DNA of 64,000 bases, taken from Nitrospira sp. (GTDB lineage Bacteria; Nitrospirota; Nitrospiria; Nitrospirales; Nitrospiraceae). Below are positions 45,849 to 56,255 of the stretch, piece after piece. A program made the position numbers and the translations under genes. Positions within the stretch are counted from its first letter, which is position 1; each line of letters starts with the position of its first letter. The notes under the pieces are model-generated. The model was not told the DNA's origin, made no database searches, and saw only the letters and a list, made by a program, of their open reading frames with translations. The stretch covers positions 214,908 through 278,907 of the forward strand of contig JALHPO010000005.1 of the NCBI GenBank assembly GCA_022842445.1. Reading direction: 5' to 3'.

Positions 45849-46267
45849 CGCCTCAGCGGCAGATGGCCCCAGGTCAGACGTGGAGGCGCACGCAGCGAGT
45901 GCTCATTGTCGATGATGCTCCAACCTGTCGAGAGACGCTCACCGCCTTGTTTACGGACTGGCAGTGGGATGTTTTCGAAGCCTCATCAGGCCGATAAGCG
46001 CTGGACATCCTGGATCGCCACGCGATTGACCTCGTGTTCCTGGATGTGGCCTCGCAGGGAGTGACGTGCCTCGATCTCCTCGCTGTCATCCGGTCTCAAG
46101 TGCGGGAGCTGACGATTATCGCGATGGGTACAATGATGACAGAGGAATTGCGCTGTGACTGGCGCAGCCACGGAGTCGTGGAATGTCTGACCAAGCCGGT
46201 TACGCCACAGATTCTGTCTGCTCTACTGGGTGCGCTCGCGCCGCCGTCAGGGTTTGCGGATAGTTGA
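45845..46267 (+). pseudogene. Response-regulator receiver domain interrupted by an in-frame stop
   Basis: Read from the ATG at 45845, which overlaps the folC stop, the frame gives RVLIVDDAPTCRETLTALFT and then a TAA at 45995-45997 within FEASSGR*ALDILDRH. It continues with DLVFLDVASQGVTCLDLLAV and VVECLTKPVTPQIL to a stop at 46265. All receiver landmarks (acidic DD, phospho-Asp in FLDV, Lys in TKP) remain. The TAA probably replaces GAA or CAA. With readthrough the product would be 140 residues; otherwise only 50. Confidence 0.8.
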
Positions 46268-46309
46268 CCGCCGGAGGGACGACGGGTGCTGGCTGGAAAG
46301 GGGAGAAAG

Positions 46310-48076
46310 ATGAGTTACGGCACGCAACACTATCGAGGGATCGCTGCGAGTCGGTTGATGAGCCTGTTCCGGAACCTGTGGGGATTGTCGGTACTATTCA
46401 TCACGCTCGGGCTTGTCGGAGCCCCTCAGGACGTTGGCGCTTCCGCTCAATACGTCATACTCCAACCGGATCATGCGACGCCCGGAGCGACGATCGTGGT
46501 GAGCGGCAAGGGGTTCGGGCAATTCAAATCCGTTCGGTTCAATAGGGTGACCTTCGCGGGGGTGCCGGCGCTGATCCAGCGTTGGGAGTCCGACCTGGTC
46601 GAGGTGAAAGTTCCGTTTAAAGCTATGACCGGTCCGGTTGAGCTGCTGATCGGGACTAAGAAATTGTCGGCCGGTATGTTCGTGGTGGTGAAGCCGCGTA
46701 TCGAGTTTATCACGCCGATGGAGGCCGAGCGCGGCACGATGGTCACGATTGCCGGCGAGCATTTCGGCATCACCGCCGGTGCTCGCGATCCTAATACCAT
46801 GTTCGGTGTCAACGACGTGGTGATCGGTGGCGTGATCGTGCGGCCGCGCCGTTGGGGAGATGACAAGATCGACGTAGAGATTCCTCCGAATGCGACGTCC
46901 GGCGACGTCGTCGTGCGGTTGGCGTCGTCCGATCCGCTGCCGGATGGTTCCTGCTGCGCGCCGGTTAAATATGTGACGAGCAATGCAATGCCGCTCACAC
47001 TGGTTCCGAGCGTGCGGGTCGATCCGATGACCGGACCGGTCGGGACAAAGGTCGTGTTGTTCGGCCAGGGTTTTGGGACCAAGGGGGCAGATGATGCCGT
47101 CTTGATCGGGAGCAACCTTGCAACGATCGCACAATGGAAGGACGATGTCATTGTCGCGCATGTACCGCTTGGAGCGGAGACCGGACCATTGGTGCTGAAA
47201 CGGCAGGGGCGTGAACAACCGCTCGGCACATTTACTGTGCATGTGCCCAGGGCCATGGCGGTCACGCCGGCGAGTGCCCCGATCGGGACCTTGCTCCGGA
47301 TCAATGGCGAGCACTTTGGGTCCTATTCCGAAAGCGGCTCCACTCCCTACAGTTTCATGGATTTCAATAAGGGTGAGAATCGCATCGAGATCGGCGGAGT
47401 TCCGGCGGTGGTCTACCGGTGGCACGACGACCGTATCGATGTCTGGGTGCCGTTCAGTGTGAAGAGCGGCCCCGTGCGTATCTATCGCAGCGCTACGAAA
47501 CCGAAGACAGACGGATCCTGCTGTCAGGAGCGCGGGGAGCTGGTCACCGAAGCCGGTATCTTTACGCTGGTGACGCCGGTCGTTGAATCCTATGAGCCGA
47601 AGGCAGCCGGGTTAGACGATCTCGTGACGATCAAGGGCAAAGGGTTCGGCACATTCCTGAAGACGGCGGAGCATACCGGGCTGGAATTGAGTCAGAAGGC
47701 GTATAAGCGTCGGCTGGATATGGAGATCAACGAACCGGATTCCGGCAGCACGGTCATTTCCAACGTGTCGCGGACGGAAGTGCTGTTCAACGGCGCGGCG
47801 GCTCTGGTGCAATCCTGGACGGACACGGAGATTGTTGTGAAGGTGCCTCATCGCAATTTGTACGGCATCGGTCGGCGCGGGGCGTTCTTCGATGACCTCT
47901 CAACCGGACCGCTGGTGGTGCGGAGAGGGTCATGGGATGTTCTGCCGGACGGGGGCTGCTGCACGCAGAAGCAGTGGCTGACCATTGAGGTCGGCCAGTT
48001 TACGATCGCAGCGAAGGGACTGCCAGACACCGGCTATTGGAATAACAACCGTCCTGATGCCAACACAAGCCAATAG
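46310..48076 (+). CDS. Exported protein with five IPT/TIG repeats and CC motifs
   Basis: The ATG at 46310 has GGAG five bases upstream and gives a signal peptide (FRNLWGLSVLFITLGLVGA). The rest is an array of immunoglobulin-like TIG domains, each beginning with the pattern GATIVVSGKGFGQF, GTMVTIAGEHFGI, GTKVVLFGQGFGT, GTLLRINGEHFGS or DLVTIKGKGFGTF. Three interdomain segments carry LPDGSCC, TDGSCC or LPDGGCC. No anchoring signal was seen at the C-terminus. A surface-adhesive or ligand-binding role is likely; the CC pairs may bind metal or form vicinal disulfides. Confidence 0.85.
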   Translation: MSYGTQHYRGIAASRLMSLFRNLWGLSVLFITLGLVGAPQDVGASAQYVILQPDHATPGATIVVSGKGFGQFKSVRFNRVTFAGVPALIQRWESDLVEVKVPFKAMTGPVELLIGTKKLSAGMFVVVKPRIEFITPMEAERGTMVTIAGEHFGITAGARDPNTMFGVNDVVIGGVIVRPRRWGDDKIDVEIPPNATSGDVVVRLASSDPLPDGSCCAPVKYVTSNAMPLTLVPSVRVDPMTGPVGTKVVLFGQGFGTKGADDAVLIGSNLATIAQWKDDVIVAHVPLGAETGPLVLKRQGREQPLGTFTVHVPRAMAVTPASAPIGTLLRINGEHFGSYSESGSTPYSFMDFNKGENRIEIGGVPAVVYRWHDDRIDVWVPFSVKSGPVRIYRSATKPKTDGSCCQERGELVTEAGIFTLVTPVVESYEPKAAGLDDLVTIKGKGFGTFLKTAEHTGLELSQKAYKRRLDMEINEPDSGSTVISNVSRTEVLFNGAAALVQSWTDTEIVVKVPHRNLYGIGRRGAFFDDLSTGPLVVRRGSWDVLPDGGCCTQKQWLTIEVGQFTIAAKGLPDTGYWNNNRPDANTSQ

Positions 48077-48192
48077 CAACGGAGGGAGAGGCCAGTGAGG
48101 AAGCCTAGCGAGAAATGCAGTTATTAGATGCTACGACGAACGCACTGTGGCGTCATCGCATGTCAGCCCCTTAAGGAAAGGAACAGAGTAAT

Positions 48193-49866
<1,674 letters not shown>

Positions 49867-49911
49867 CTCGATGCGGAGACACAGATCGCCGACCGGAGAA
49901 TCCCATGACCA

Positions 49912-50691
49912 ATGAAAGCCCACACACGAATGGATAGATTGCAATTGCAGAATCTCCTTGAACGTGTCCGTGCCGGTGGCATGAGTCTCGATGACGCGTT
50001 GCGCGAGTTGAAGGATCTCCCGTTTGCCGATCTCGGCTATGCCATGGTCGACCACCATCGCGCACTGCGACAAGGGACTCCTGAGGTTATCTTCGGGTTA
50101 GGGAAGAGCGCGGAGCAGATCGTGGGGATCGCAGAGGAACTCGCGCGGACAGGCCAGAATGTGCTGGTCACGCGGCTTGATCGGAAAAAGGCGGTCGCGG
50201 TGACACAAACGCTGCCCTTGCTGAACTACCATGAACTCGCACGCACGGCGACCTGGGAGCAGGCTCCAATTGCACCGCTCGGCAAGCTCCCCATCGCGCT
50301 CGTCTGCGCAGGCACGGCCGATATTCCGGTGGCCGAAGAATGCGCCGAGACGTTGCGCCTGCTGGGCATTCGCATCGAACGCCTCTACGACGTGGGGGTC
50401 GCGGGTATTCACCGGCTTCTCAGCCGCCGCGAGCTCTTTGACAAGACTGCCCTGGCGATTGTGGTAGCGGGCATGGAAGGGGCACTGCCCAGCGCCGTCG
50501 GTGGGCTGGTCTCGATCCCGGTGATCGCGGTTCCAACGTCGACCGGATATGGGGCCGCATTCGGCGGGGTGACGGCACTGGCCTGTATGCTTACGAGCTG
50601 TGCCTCCGGGATCATGGTCTGCAACATCGACAACGGTTTCGGCGCCGCTTTCGCCGCGGCGCGGATTCTGCGCACAGCCGATCGGTTCTAA
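49912..50691 (+). CDS. larB: Nickel-pincer cofactor biosynthesis protein LarB
   Basis: This 259-residue protein has the PurE-like carboxylase domain at the C-terminal half (VCAGTADIPVAEECAETL, RLYDVGVAGIHRLL, VVAGMEGALPSAVGGL, VIAVPTSTGYGAAFGGVTAL) and the LarB N-terminal helix segment (DALRELKDLPFADLGYAMVDHHR). LarB carboxylates nicotinic acid adenine dinucleotide to start the Ni-pincer cofactor of lactate racemase-type enzymes. LarC and LarE are not in this window. The TAA stop is at the edge of a possible degenerate repeat element. Confidence 0.9.
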   Translation: MKAHTRMDRLQLQNLLERVRAGGMSLDDALRELKDLPFADLGYAMVDHHRALRQGTPEVIFGLGKSAEQIVGIAEELARTGQNVLVTRLDRKKAVAVTQTLPLLNYHELARTATWEQAPIAPLGKLPIALVCAGTADIPVAEECAETLRLLGIRIERLYDVGVAGIHRLLSRRELFDKTALAIVVAGMEGALPSAVGGLVSIPVIAVPTSTGYGAAFGGVTALACMLTSCASGIMVCNIDNGFGAAFAAARILRTADRF

Positions 50692-51109
50692 CCCGCATGA
50701 CTCATGAATGCTTCTGGTTCGCCGGTTCCTCTTTGTTCGTCGCGCGTTGTTCGTGAATCGTCAACGAGACCAGCGAGGCGTGCACGACAGGCGCGTGCTC
50801 GCACAGGTACCACTTCGGACTCGTCCCGCTTTTCTCGCAAGACTCGCGACTCCGGTAAGATTCGCTTACACGGAATGCTGTGCCGTGCGGCCTTGCACGA
50901 TCACAGGGCGCTCCGTGCAGGCGCACACGGTTTCATCGGCGGCACAGGAGATCGCTCCTCTATTCTCTTTTTAGTGGGGGAAAGGCAGACGGACAGATTC
51001 GTGAGTGGCGGTGCGGAGTTACTCCCTTCTCCGCATGAAAAATCCTCGCGCAGAGGCGCGGAACTCTATTTGCAGTGGCTTCAGGAGACAACTAGGGAGA
51101 GAGTGATCC
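50689..51109. other. Gap after larB with a possible half-copy of the repeat element
   Basis: The first 27 bases (TAACCCGCATGACTCATGA and onwards) resemble the right-hand end of the MITE-like element (TAGCCCGCACTATTCATGA in copy 1), again starting in a stop codon. No matching second end was found within about 250 bases, so it may be a decayed copy. The rest contains only overlapping ORFs with no ribosome site and appears non-coding. The final 30 bases hold the start signals of the next gene. Confidence 0.45.
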
Positions 51110-52099
51110 ATGAAGACGATGTCCTTCGTCATCGCCGTGCTTCTGATTAGTGCGTCTATCTGGGCGGCAATGACTCAACCCGTTCCCGCGGTAAGTTCAA
51201 CTTCATCGGAGCAGACTGCGCCTGATCATGTGATTCTGTTTGTACTGGAAGGAGTCGATCAACCGGCGCTTAAGACGGGGCCCATGCCGGTCCTGGGGCG
51301 CCTTGTCAAGGCTGGGGCCGTGACATGGTCAGCCAAGACTGTCGTACCCACTCTCCGGCTGCCAGCGATGGCGTCCCTGCTCACCGGGCTGTCGGTCGAG
51401 AAGCACGGCGTCACCTGGAATACCTTCGAGTTCAGCCGAGGCTATCCCAGGCCTCCCACGCTATTCGATTATCTTGACCTCGGCGGCGGGCGGGACAGCG
51501 CCATTTTCTTCATGGACGAATCGTTGTATCAGCTCGCGAAACCTGAGCCCTATACGGATTACCAGATGTGCGGGCCGTTGAAACCAGAGTGCAGTCCGGC
51601 GCGGCTCGTCTCGTATATCAGGCAATACTTTCAAAAAGCGTCGAGCGGCCATGGATATGGCCATGCCGTTCTGTCATTGCCGCATCTCCTGATCGTGCAC
51701 TTGCCGGATGGAGGGCGCGCCGGAGCCGCCCACGGCTGGAGCTCGAAGGACTATCACGCAGCGCTCCGATCGGTGGATCAGGCCATCGGGGCGGTGCTGG
51801 AGATCTTCGAAGAACAAGGGCTCCTCGCGCGCACCACAGTGTTCGTCACGTCCTTGAGTGGGGCCGGCGCGGTACAGGGGCAATCCACAACGGTCTCATC
51901 ACTCGTCCCATGGATTGCCTTCGGTGCCGGGATCAAGACAGGTCACACTATCCATCAGCCGGTTTCCATTATCGATATGGGCGCGACGGTGATGCGGACC
52001 CTCGGGCTCAAAACCCATATGGAATGGGACAGCCGTGCGGTCGAGGAGATCTTTCGCGACACCGACGCCATCTCCGCGATTCCAACGAAGGGACGGTGA
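51110..52099 (+). CDS. Exported alkaline-phosphatase-fold protein, catalytic residues missing
   Basis: This 329-residue protein has a signal peptide (SFVIAVLLISASIWAAM). It resembles the nucleotide pyrophosphatase/phosphodiesterase group (VVPTLRLPAMASLLTGLSVE, KHGVTWN, SSKDYHAALRSVDQAIGAVL). Key positions are changed: the metal Asp of the first strand reads LEGV, the nucleophile Thr of PTxT is Arg (PTLRLP), and the DHG metal ligands read SLSGAG. It is therefore probably a pseudoenzyme that binds something rather than cleaving it. It precedes an anchored orphan by seven bases. Confidence 0.78.
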   Translation: MKTMSFVIAVLLISASIWAAMTQPVPAVSSTSSEQTAPDHVILFVLEGVDQPALKTGPMPVLGRLVKAGAVTWSAKTVVPTLRLPAMASLLTGLSVEKHGVTWNTFEFSRGYPRPPTLFDYLDLGGGRDSAIFFMDESLYQLAKPEPYTDYQMCGPLKPECSPARLVSYIRQYFQKASSGHGYGHAVLSLPHLLIVHLPDGGRAGAAHGWSSKDYHAALRSVDQAIGAVLEIFEEQGLLARTTVFVTSLSGAGAVQGQSTTVSSLVPWIAFGAGIKTGHTIHQPVSIIDMGATVMRTLGLKTHMEWDSRAVEEIFRDTDAISAIPTKGR

Positions 52100-52105
52100 T
52101 CACTC

Positions 52106-52567
52106 ATGACTGCTCCCGAATACAGGCCGTATCTCGCTCCGCAAATCACGCGCCTGATCCTAGGGTGCGCCGTCGCCGCATGGGCTGCCTGGATGGGAAC
52201 CATCGCCATCGCCGGATCGCCGGAGACATCGGCGACCCGTTATCCCATCACGATCGATGCAACGTCGATAGTGCCCCAGAGCTGGTGGCAAGTGCCGGGT
52301 ATCACGCCTTCGATTTGGTCCTCCGATCCGGAAACCTCCGACGCCTATCGAACGACCGAGCCTCGCATGCTTCACTTACAACCAGGCCGGTACAACTTCA
52401 TCAGCTTCACCTTCGACTTTCCGTTTGAGGTCACCGCGGATGGAACCGTGGCTTATGCATCGTCTCTCAATCAATGTGTGGAAGGACGGGGTATGCCAAC
52501 CTTGATTGTCCGATGCAAACGGACCTATCCCCACGGGGGTCAACCAGAATATTCACAGAATCCATGA
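52106..52567 (+). CDS. Membrane-anchored or exported protein of unknown function
   Basis: This 153-residue protein has one hydrophobic segment near residues 15-37 (ITRLILGCAVAAWAAWMGTIAI), followed by an extracytoplasmic beta-rich domain (YPITIDATSIVPQSWW, HLQPGRYNFISFTFDFPFEV, ADGTVAYASSLNQCVEG). It starts seven bases after the phosphatase-like gene, so the two form an operon and may work together at the envelope. I recognise no family. Confidence 0.65.
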   Translation: MTAPEYRPYLAPQITRLILGCAVAAWAAWMGTIAIAGSPETSATRYPITIDATSIVPQSWWQVPGITPSIWSSDPETSDAYRTTEPRMLHLQPGRYNFISFTFDFPFEVTADGTVAYASSLNQCVEGRGMPTLIVRCKRTYPHGGQPEYSQNP

Positions 52568-52748
52568 CCGCGGAAGGAGAGGACACTATCTCTAGGGGAA
52601 GGGAATCAGCAACCCTATTCCGTTTCCCTCTGCGCAACCTCCTGCAAACCGGTTCGATCGGTGGGTGGACGCCTTCCGCCCGTCGGCACGATGATGTCCA
52701 GCCATGCCGGGTCCCGCCCACACGACCGCCGGGGTGAAGGAGTGATCG

Positions 52749-53735
52749 ATGAAACGCACGCAGCGGCTGTCCGCTTCAGATCCTGCCTCCATCCGGTTCG
52801 CCGCGGATATTATCCGTGCCGGCGGCCTCGTCGCTTTCCCGACGGAAACAGTGTACGGGCTCGGGTGCAATGCCCTCAATCACGACGCAGTAGCTCGTGT
52901 CTTCGAGGCCAAGCAACGCCCGCGCTTCGACCCGCTCATCGTCCACCTGGCCGACCGATCGATGTTGGAGGCTATCGTGGAATCCATGCCTCCAACGGCT
53001 TATCGGCTCATGGATGTATTCTGGCCTGGCCCGCTGACGCTCGTGTTGCCGAAACGCGCGCACGTTCCCGATCTTGTGACAGCAGGACTTCCCACCGTTG
53101 CAGTCCGAATGCCGGCTCATCCGGCGGCACAGGCACTCATCCGGGAAGCGGGCGTCCCGATCGCAGCCCCAAGCGCCAACCCGTTTGGCTACGTCAGTCC
53201 GACCTGCGCGCAACATGTAGTGGATGGACTGGGCGATCGCGTCGACGTAATTCTCGACGGGGGGCCGTGCCTCCTTGGGGTGGAATCCACCATTGTCGCA
53301 ATGACCGGTACCTGGCCGGAACTTCTTCGGCCGGGAAGCGTCACGCTTTTCGAGATCCGGAACGTCATCGGACCGGCAACGTACACACCGGCTACGCAGA
53401 ACATAGCCGTACCAGGCCAACTCCCCCGCCATTACGCAACCCGCACTCCGATGACTATTCTGGCGGCTCCAGGAATCAGACCCGTGGTGCATGACCATGA
53501 GCGTGCCGGGCTGCTGGCCATGTCACAGCCGAATCACAGAGACAACCAGATCTGTGCAATGGAAATTCTCTCCGCATCCGGCGATCTACGGGAGGCGGCT
53601 CGACATTTATTTGCGGCGCTACGGCGGCTGGATGAGCGGGGTCTCGATCGCATTTACGCCGAGCCCTGTGCGGAATCCGGAATCGGACTTGCGATCATGG
53701 ACCGGCTCCGGCGTTGCGCAACGCCTTGTCATTAG
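52749..53735 (+). CDS. L-threonylcarbamoyladenylate synthase (Sua5 type)
   Basis: This 328-residue protein has an N-terminal YrdC domain with AFPTETVYGLGCNAL, KQRPRFDPLIVHL, AVRMPAHPAAQALI and AAPSANPFGYVSPTCAQHV. It also has the C-terminal Sua5 domain with PGQLPRHYATRTPM. It makes the threonylcarbamoyl-AMP intermediate for the t6A modification of tRNAs reading ANN codons. The two-domain length fits Sua5 rather than the short TsaC. The symbol is left blank because tsaC and sua5 are both in use. Confidence 0.92.
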   Translation: MKRTQRLSASDPASIRFAADIIRAGGLVAFPTETVYGLGCNALNHDAVARVFEAKQRPRFDPLIVHLADRSMLEAIVESMPPTAYRLMDVFWPGPLTLVLPKRAHVPDLVTAGLPTVAVRMPAHPAAQALIREAGVPIAAPSANPFGYVSPTCAQHVVDGLGDRVDVILDGGPCLLGVESTIVAMTGTWPELLRPGSVTLFEIRNVIGPATYTPATQNIAVPGQLPRHYATRTPMTILAAPGIRPVVHDHERAGLLAMSQPNHRDNQICAMEILSASGDLREAARHLFAALRRLDERGLDRIYAEPCAESGIGLAIMDRLRRCATPCH

Positions 53736-54008
53736 TTAGTTCAAACCCAAAGTGCTGACTTTCTGCGAGCAGTGACGCACAGTACGACGTGCGGCCCGTG
53801 CGCCCATGCACCTACATTATCCTGCAGTCAGAACAACACCAAGGCACCGCGAACTCGCAATTATCAGGAGCCCTGTATTTGCTGAGTAATTGCGATTGTC
53901 TGTTCACAATACAGCCCTCGATCAATCTGGAACCTACTTTGCAATGGCGAGAGAGGAGAAGGGGAGCGGATGGTCCGATCGCCCTTGCTGCTTAAGGGAG
54001 GTTGTTCA
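53736..54008. other. Gap upstream of the isocitrate dehydrogenase gene
   Basis: These 273 bases contain no gene-like ORF. The last 20 bases hold GGGAGG, seven bases before the ATG at 54009. The promoter region is AT-richer than its surroundings (around 53870-53950). Confidence 0.4.
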
Positions 54009-55025
54009 ATGGGTACACAGCATGTCGTGACGATGTTACCGGGAGAGGGCACCGGCCCGGAGATCTGCGAAGCGGTGCGGTTGGTGATCGATGCGAGCGG
54101 GGTCAATATCAAATGGGAGTACGAAGATATTGGACTCGATTGTCTTGAAAAGTACGGCACCCTTCTGCCCGACAAGACGATTCAGAACATTGCCAAGAAC
54201 AAGGTGGCCCTCAAGGGCCCGACGACGACTCCGATCGGCACCGGACACAAAAGCGCCAATGTGACTCTCCGCAAGGTCTTCGATCTTTACGCAAATGTTC
54301 GGCCGGCAAAACTCATCCCGGTGCTTAAACGGCCCTGGGACAAGATCGACATCATCAATTTCCGCGAGAACACCGAAGACTCCTACGCCGCCATCGAGCA
54401 TATGGTTTCTGATGAAGTCGCGCAATGTTTGAAAGTCATTACCTGGCCGGGCTCCTACCGTATCGCCGATTTTGCCTTCAAGTGGGCCAAAGCCAACGGG
54501 CGCAAGAAGATCTACTGCGTCCACAAGGCCAATATCATGAAGATGACCGACGGCCTCTTTCTGGATGCCTTCCGGGAAGTCGCCAAGCAACATCCCGACA
54601 TCGAGTCCGGCGACATCATCGTGGACAATTGCTGTATGCAGCTGGTGAGAAATCCGGCGCAGTTCGACTGCCTGGTCCTCCCGAATCTGTACGGCGACAT
54701 TCTGACAGACCTCTGTGCCGGACTGGTGGGAGGCTTGGGCTTCGCGCCGGGCGCCAATGTCGGCGACGGATGCGCGATTTTCGAAGCCGTTCACGGCTCT
54801 GCGCCGAAGTACGCCGGCATGAAGAAGGTCAATCCTTCGGCCGTGCTGGTCTCCGGCATCATGATGCTCCGCTGGTTGAAGGAGGAGGCCGCCGCCGCGC
54901 GCATCGAGAAGGCCATGTTCGCCGTGCTCGACGAACGCAAACATGTGACGTACGACGTCGGAGGAACAGCCAAAACAGACGAGTATGCACAAGCCATCGT
55001 GGACAAGATGCACGCGAAGGCCTGA
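54009..55025 (+). CDS. Isocitrate dehydrogenase, catalytic part (isocitrate/isopropylmalate family)
   Basis: This 338-residue decarboxylating dehydrogenase has MLPGEGTGPEICEAVRLV, KGPTTTPIGTGHKSANVTLR, NFRENTEDSYAAIEH, VHKANIMKMTDGLF, PNLYGDILTDLCAGLVGG and AVHGSAPKYAG. The substrate arginine region matches isocitrate enzymes better than 3-isopropylmalate ones. I took the ATG at 54009 because GGGAGG lies seven bases upstream. The next gene encodes what is a C-terminal domain in long-form isocitrate dehydrogenases, so the enzyme appears split here. Cofactor preference is not evident. Confidence 0.88.
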   Translation: MGTQHVVTMLPGEGTGPEICEAVRLVIDASGVNIKWEYEDIGLDCLEKYGTLLPDKTIQNIAKNKVALKGPTTTPIGTGHKSANVTLRKVFDLYANVRPAKLIPVLKRPWDKIDIINFRENTEDSYAAIEHMVSDEVAQCLKVITWPGSYRIADFAFKWAKANGRKKIYCVHKANIMKMTDGLFLDAFREVAKQHPDIESGDIIVDNCCMQLVRNPAQFDCLVLPNLYGDILTDLCAGLVGGLGFAPGANVGDGCAIFEAVHGSAPKYAGMKKVNPSAVLVSGIMMLRWLKEEAAAARIEKAMFAVLDERKHVTYDVGGTAKTDEYAQAIVDKMHAKA

Positions 55026-55059
55026 GCTTGAGCGCACAGACTGAACAAGGAGAAATCCC

Positions 55060-55410
55060 ATGCCCACATTTACAGAAATCGCCAAAGCGACAAAAAAGAA
55101 AAGAGAGATCAAACTCGTCGGAGTCGATATGTATATCATCACTGAGAAGGGCACCCCGAAGTTCGACGACATCGGAGCCTTCAAATGTGAATTCATTTCG
55201 AACCGAGGCACGAAGGTTTGGCCTGGCTTCGTGAGCCCCGATCTCCTTCAAGTAAACTGGTACCGCTGCCGGTTCATGGCGACCAAAGACGTGCAGGATG
55301 CCGATATCAATGCATTTCTGGACGCTCTGACCAAGAAAGGCTGGTGGTGGTCAGCGGCCCAGAAGTTGTGGACCTACGATGGAGAGCCAGGGTTCAGTAA
55401 GGCCTACTGA
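55060..55410 (+). CDS. Detached C-terminal domain of long-form isocitrate dehydrogenase
   Basis: This 116-residue protein has VGVDMYIITEKG, EFISNRGTKVWPGFV, VNWYRCRFMATKDV and the end TYDGEPGFSKAY. These segments match my memory of the extra C-terminal domain of the about 480-500-residue isocitrate dehydrogenases of Thermus and Rickettsia (ISNRGTKVYP, RCRF and DGEPGF). Here it is a separate gene, 34 bases after the catalytic gene and with AAGGAG before its ATG, so it probably binds the enzyme. I am confident of the similarity, less so of the function. Confidence 0.75.
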   Translation: MPTFTEIAKATKKKREIKLVGVDMYIITEKGTPKFDDIGAFKCEFISNRGTKVWPGFVSPDLLQVNWYRCRFMATKDVQDADINAFLDALTKKGWWWSAAQKLWTYDGEPGFSKAY

Positions 55411-55528
55411 CGATCGAGCACAGACGGTGGGCGCTTGTGCGCCCACCGTCCTCCTGATCCTGGGCCGAGAAATACAGGCGCATAACGGCAACACAACCGG
55501 CTCTCAGCCGGCTCGGTGGGGAGAACTC

Positions 55529-55921
55529 GTGATCGGCACCGGCGTCAACAAAGCAGAGGTCGAATATGCCGTGATGCTGGCTGTCTTGGAATTTCAGACA
55601 GAGTTCATGAAGTCCAACTATTCGCGTGTCCAGGTTCAGGTATTTGACGAACTCATCGAGGTAACTCTGACCCGGAACGCTCCGATTCCTGCCGAGGAGG
55701 AACTTGCGAAATCTCCCGGAGGACAAACGCTTCTTCGTCAATTTCATCAGGCGCTGTTCGATTCTTGCCGGGAGCTACTGCGGGCAAAGATTGAACGCGC
55801 TATCGGGGCTAAGGTCGAAAGCATCATCAGTGACCTCGACCTCACGGCGGGGAAAAGCACGCTCCTCATCCGGCTGCAAGAACGTCTTACCACTTCCACT
55901 GCATGTCATTCGAACAGCTAG
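55529..55921 (+). CDS. DUF2294-family protein
   Basis: This 130-residue protein starts at a GTG (55529) with GGGGAGA six bases upstream; the track's longer start overlaps the previous gene. The family pattern is clear: VQVQVFDELIEVTLTRNAPI, AEEELAKSPGGQTLLRQF, ELLRAKIERAIGAKVESIISD and a final strand. DUF2294 proteins occur near Na+/proton or ion-related genes in many bacteria, but their function is unknown. The cluster position after icd may be coincidence. Confidence 0.75.
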   Translation: MIGTGVNKAEVEYAVMLAVLEFQTEFMKSNYSRVQVQVFDELIEVTLTRNAPIPAEEELAKSPGGQTLLRQFHQALFDSCRELLRAKIERAIGAKVESIISDLDLTAGKSTLLIRLQERLTTSTACHSNS

Positions 55922-56169
55922 ACAAATTGGCTATCCCTTAAATTCGGATCGTTGCGTTTTTCATCCCTGGAACTTTGCAGCGAGAGAACGCTGTCATGGT
56001 GACCACGCCGATGCAAATCACACCGAACGAGCATTCGCCGGTTCATAGATACTAGGCCTTCCGCTTTTTCGGAATAACCTACCCCTCTTCAATAAGATCT
56101 GGCACCGGTGCTTTCTGACACATTAGGCATATCCCAAGTCATTCTCTTTATAAATGTAAATCTACTCCA

Positions 56170-56187
56170 TTATCTATTTGCCTATGA
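56170..56187 (+). promoter_or_regulatory. Shared upstream motif TTATCTATTTGCCTATGA, copy 1
   Basis: This 18-base sequence lies 86 bases before the ATG at 56256. It is identical at all but one position to TTATCTATTTGTCTATGA, 78 bases before the last gene of the window. Both genes also share AAGGAGGGCGTCATGAA at the start, so the motif is probably a common promoter or operator. Confidence 0.55.
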
Positions 56188-56214
56188 GTTGAGCGATCTT
56201 ATAAAAATGACCAT

Positions 56215-56231
56215 GTGAACATATTGTTCAC
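56215..56231. promoter_or_regulatory. Palindrome GTGAACATATTGTTCAC
   Basis: Seven-base arms GTGAACA and TGTTCAC surround TAT, 24 bases before the ATG at 56256. The position downstream of the shared motif suggests a repressor site. Confidence 0.5.
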
Positions 56232-56255
56232 CCCATAACCCACAAGGAGGGCGTC

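Larger units (their letters stand above)
55922..56255. other. AT-rich regulatory gap before the small exported protein
   Basis: This 334-base stretch has no gene-like ORF. It contains TTATCTATTTGCCTATGA (56170-56187), nearly repeated before the last gene of the window, and a palindrome at 56215. Low G+C content marks it as a promoter-rich region. Confidence 0.5.

Noticed and set aside
50704-51150. Overlapping ORFs after larB
   Set aside because: Arg/Ser-rich shadow-like translations without start signals; they overlap the next real gene.
52564-52737. Short ORF overlapping the end of the anchored orphan by ATGA
   Set aside because: Composition is not protein-like (Arg/Pro-rich) and no family was recognised.
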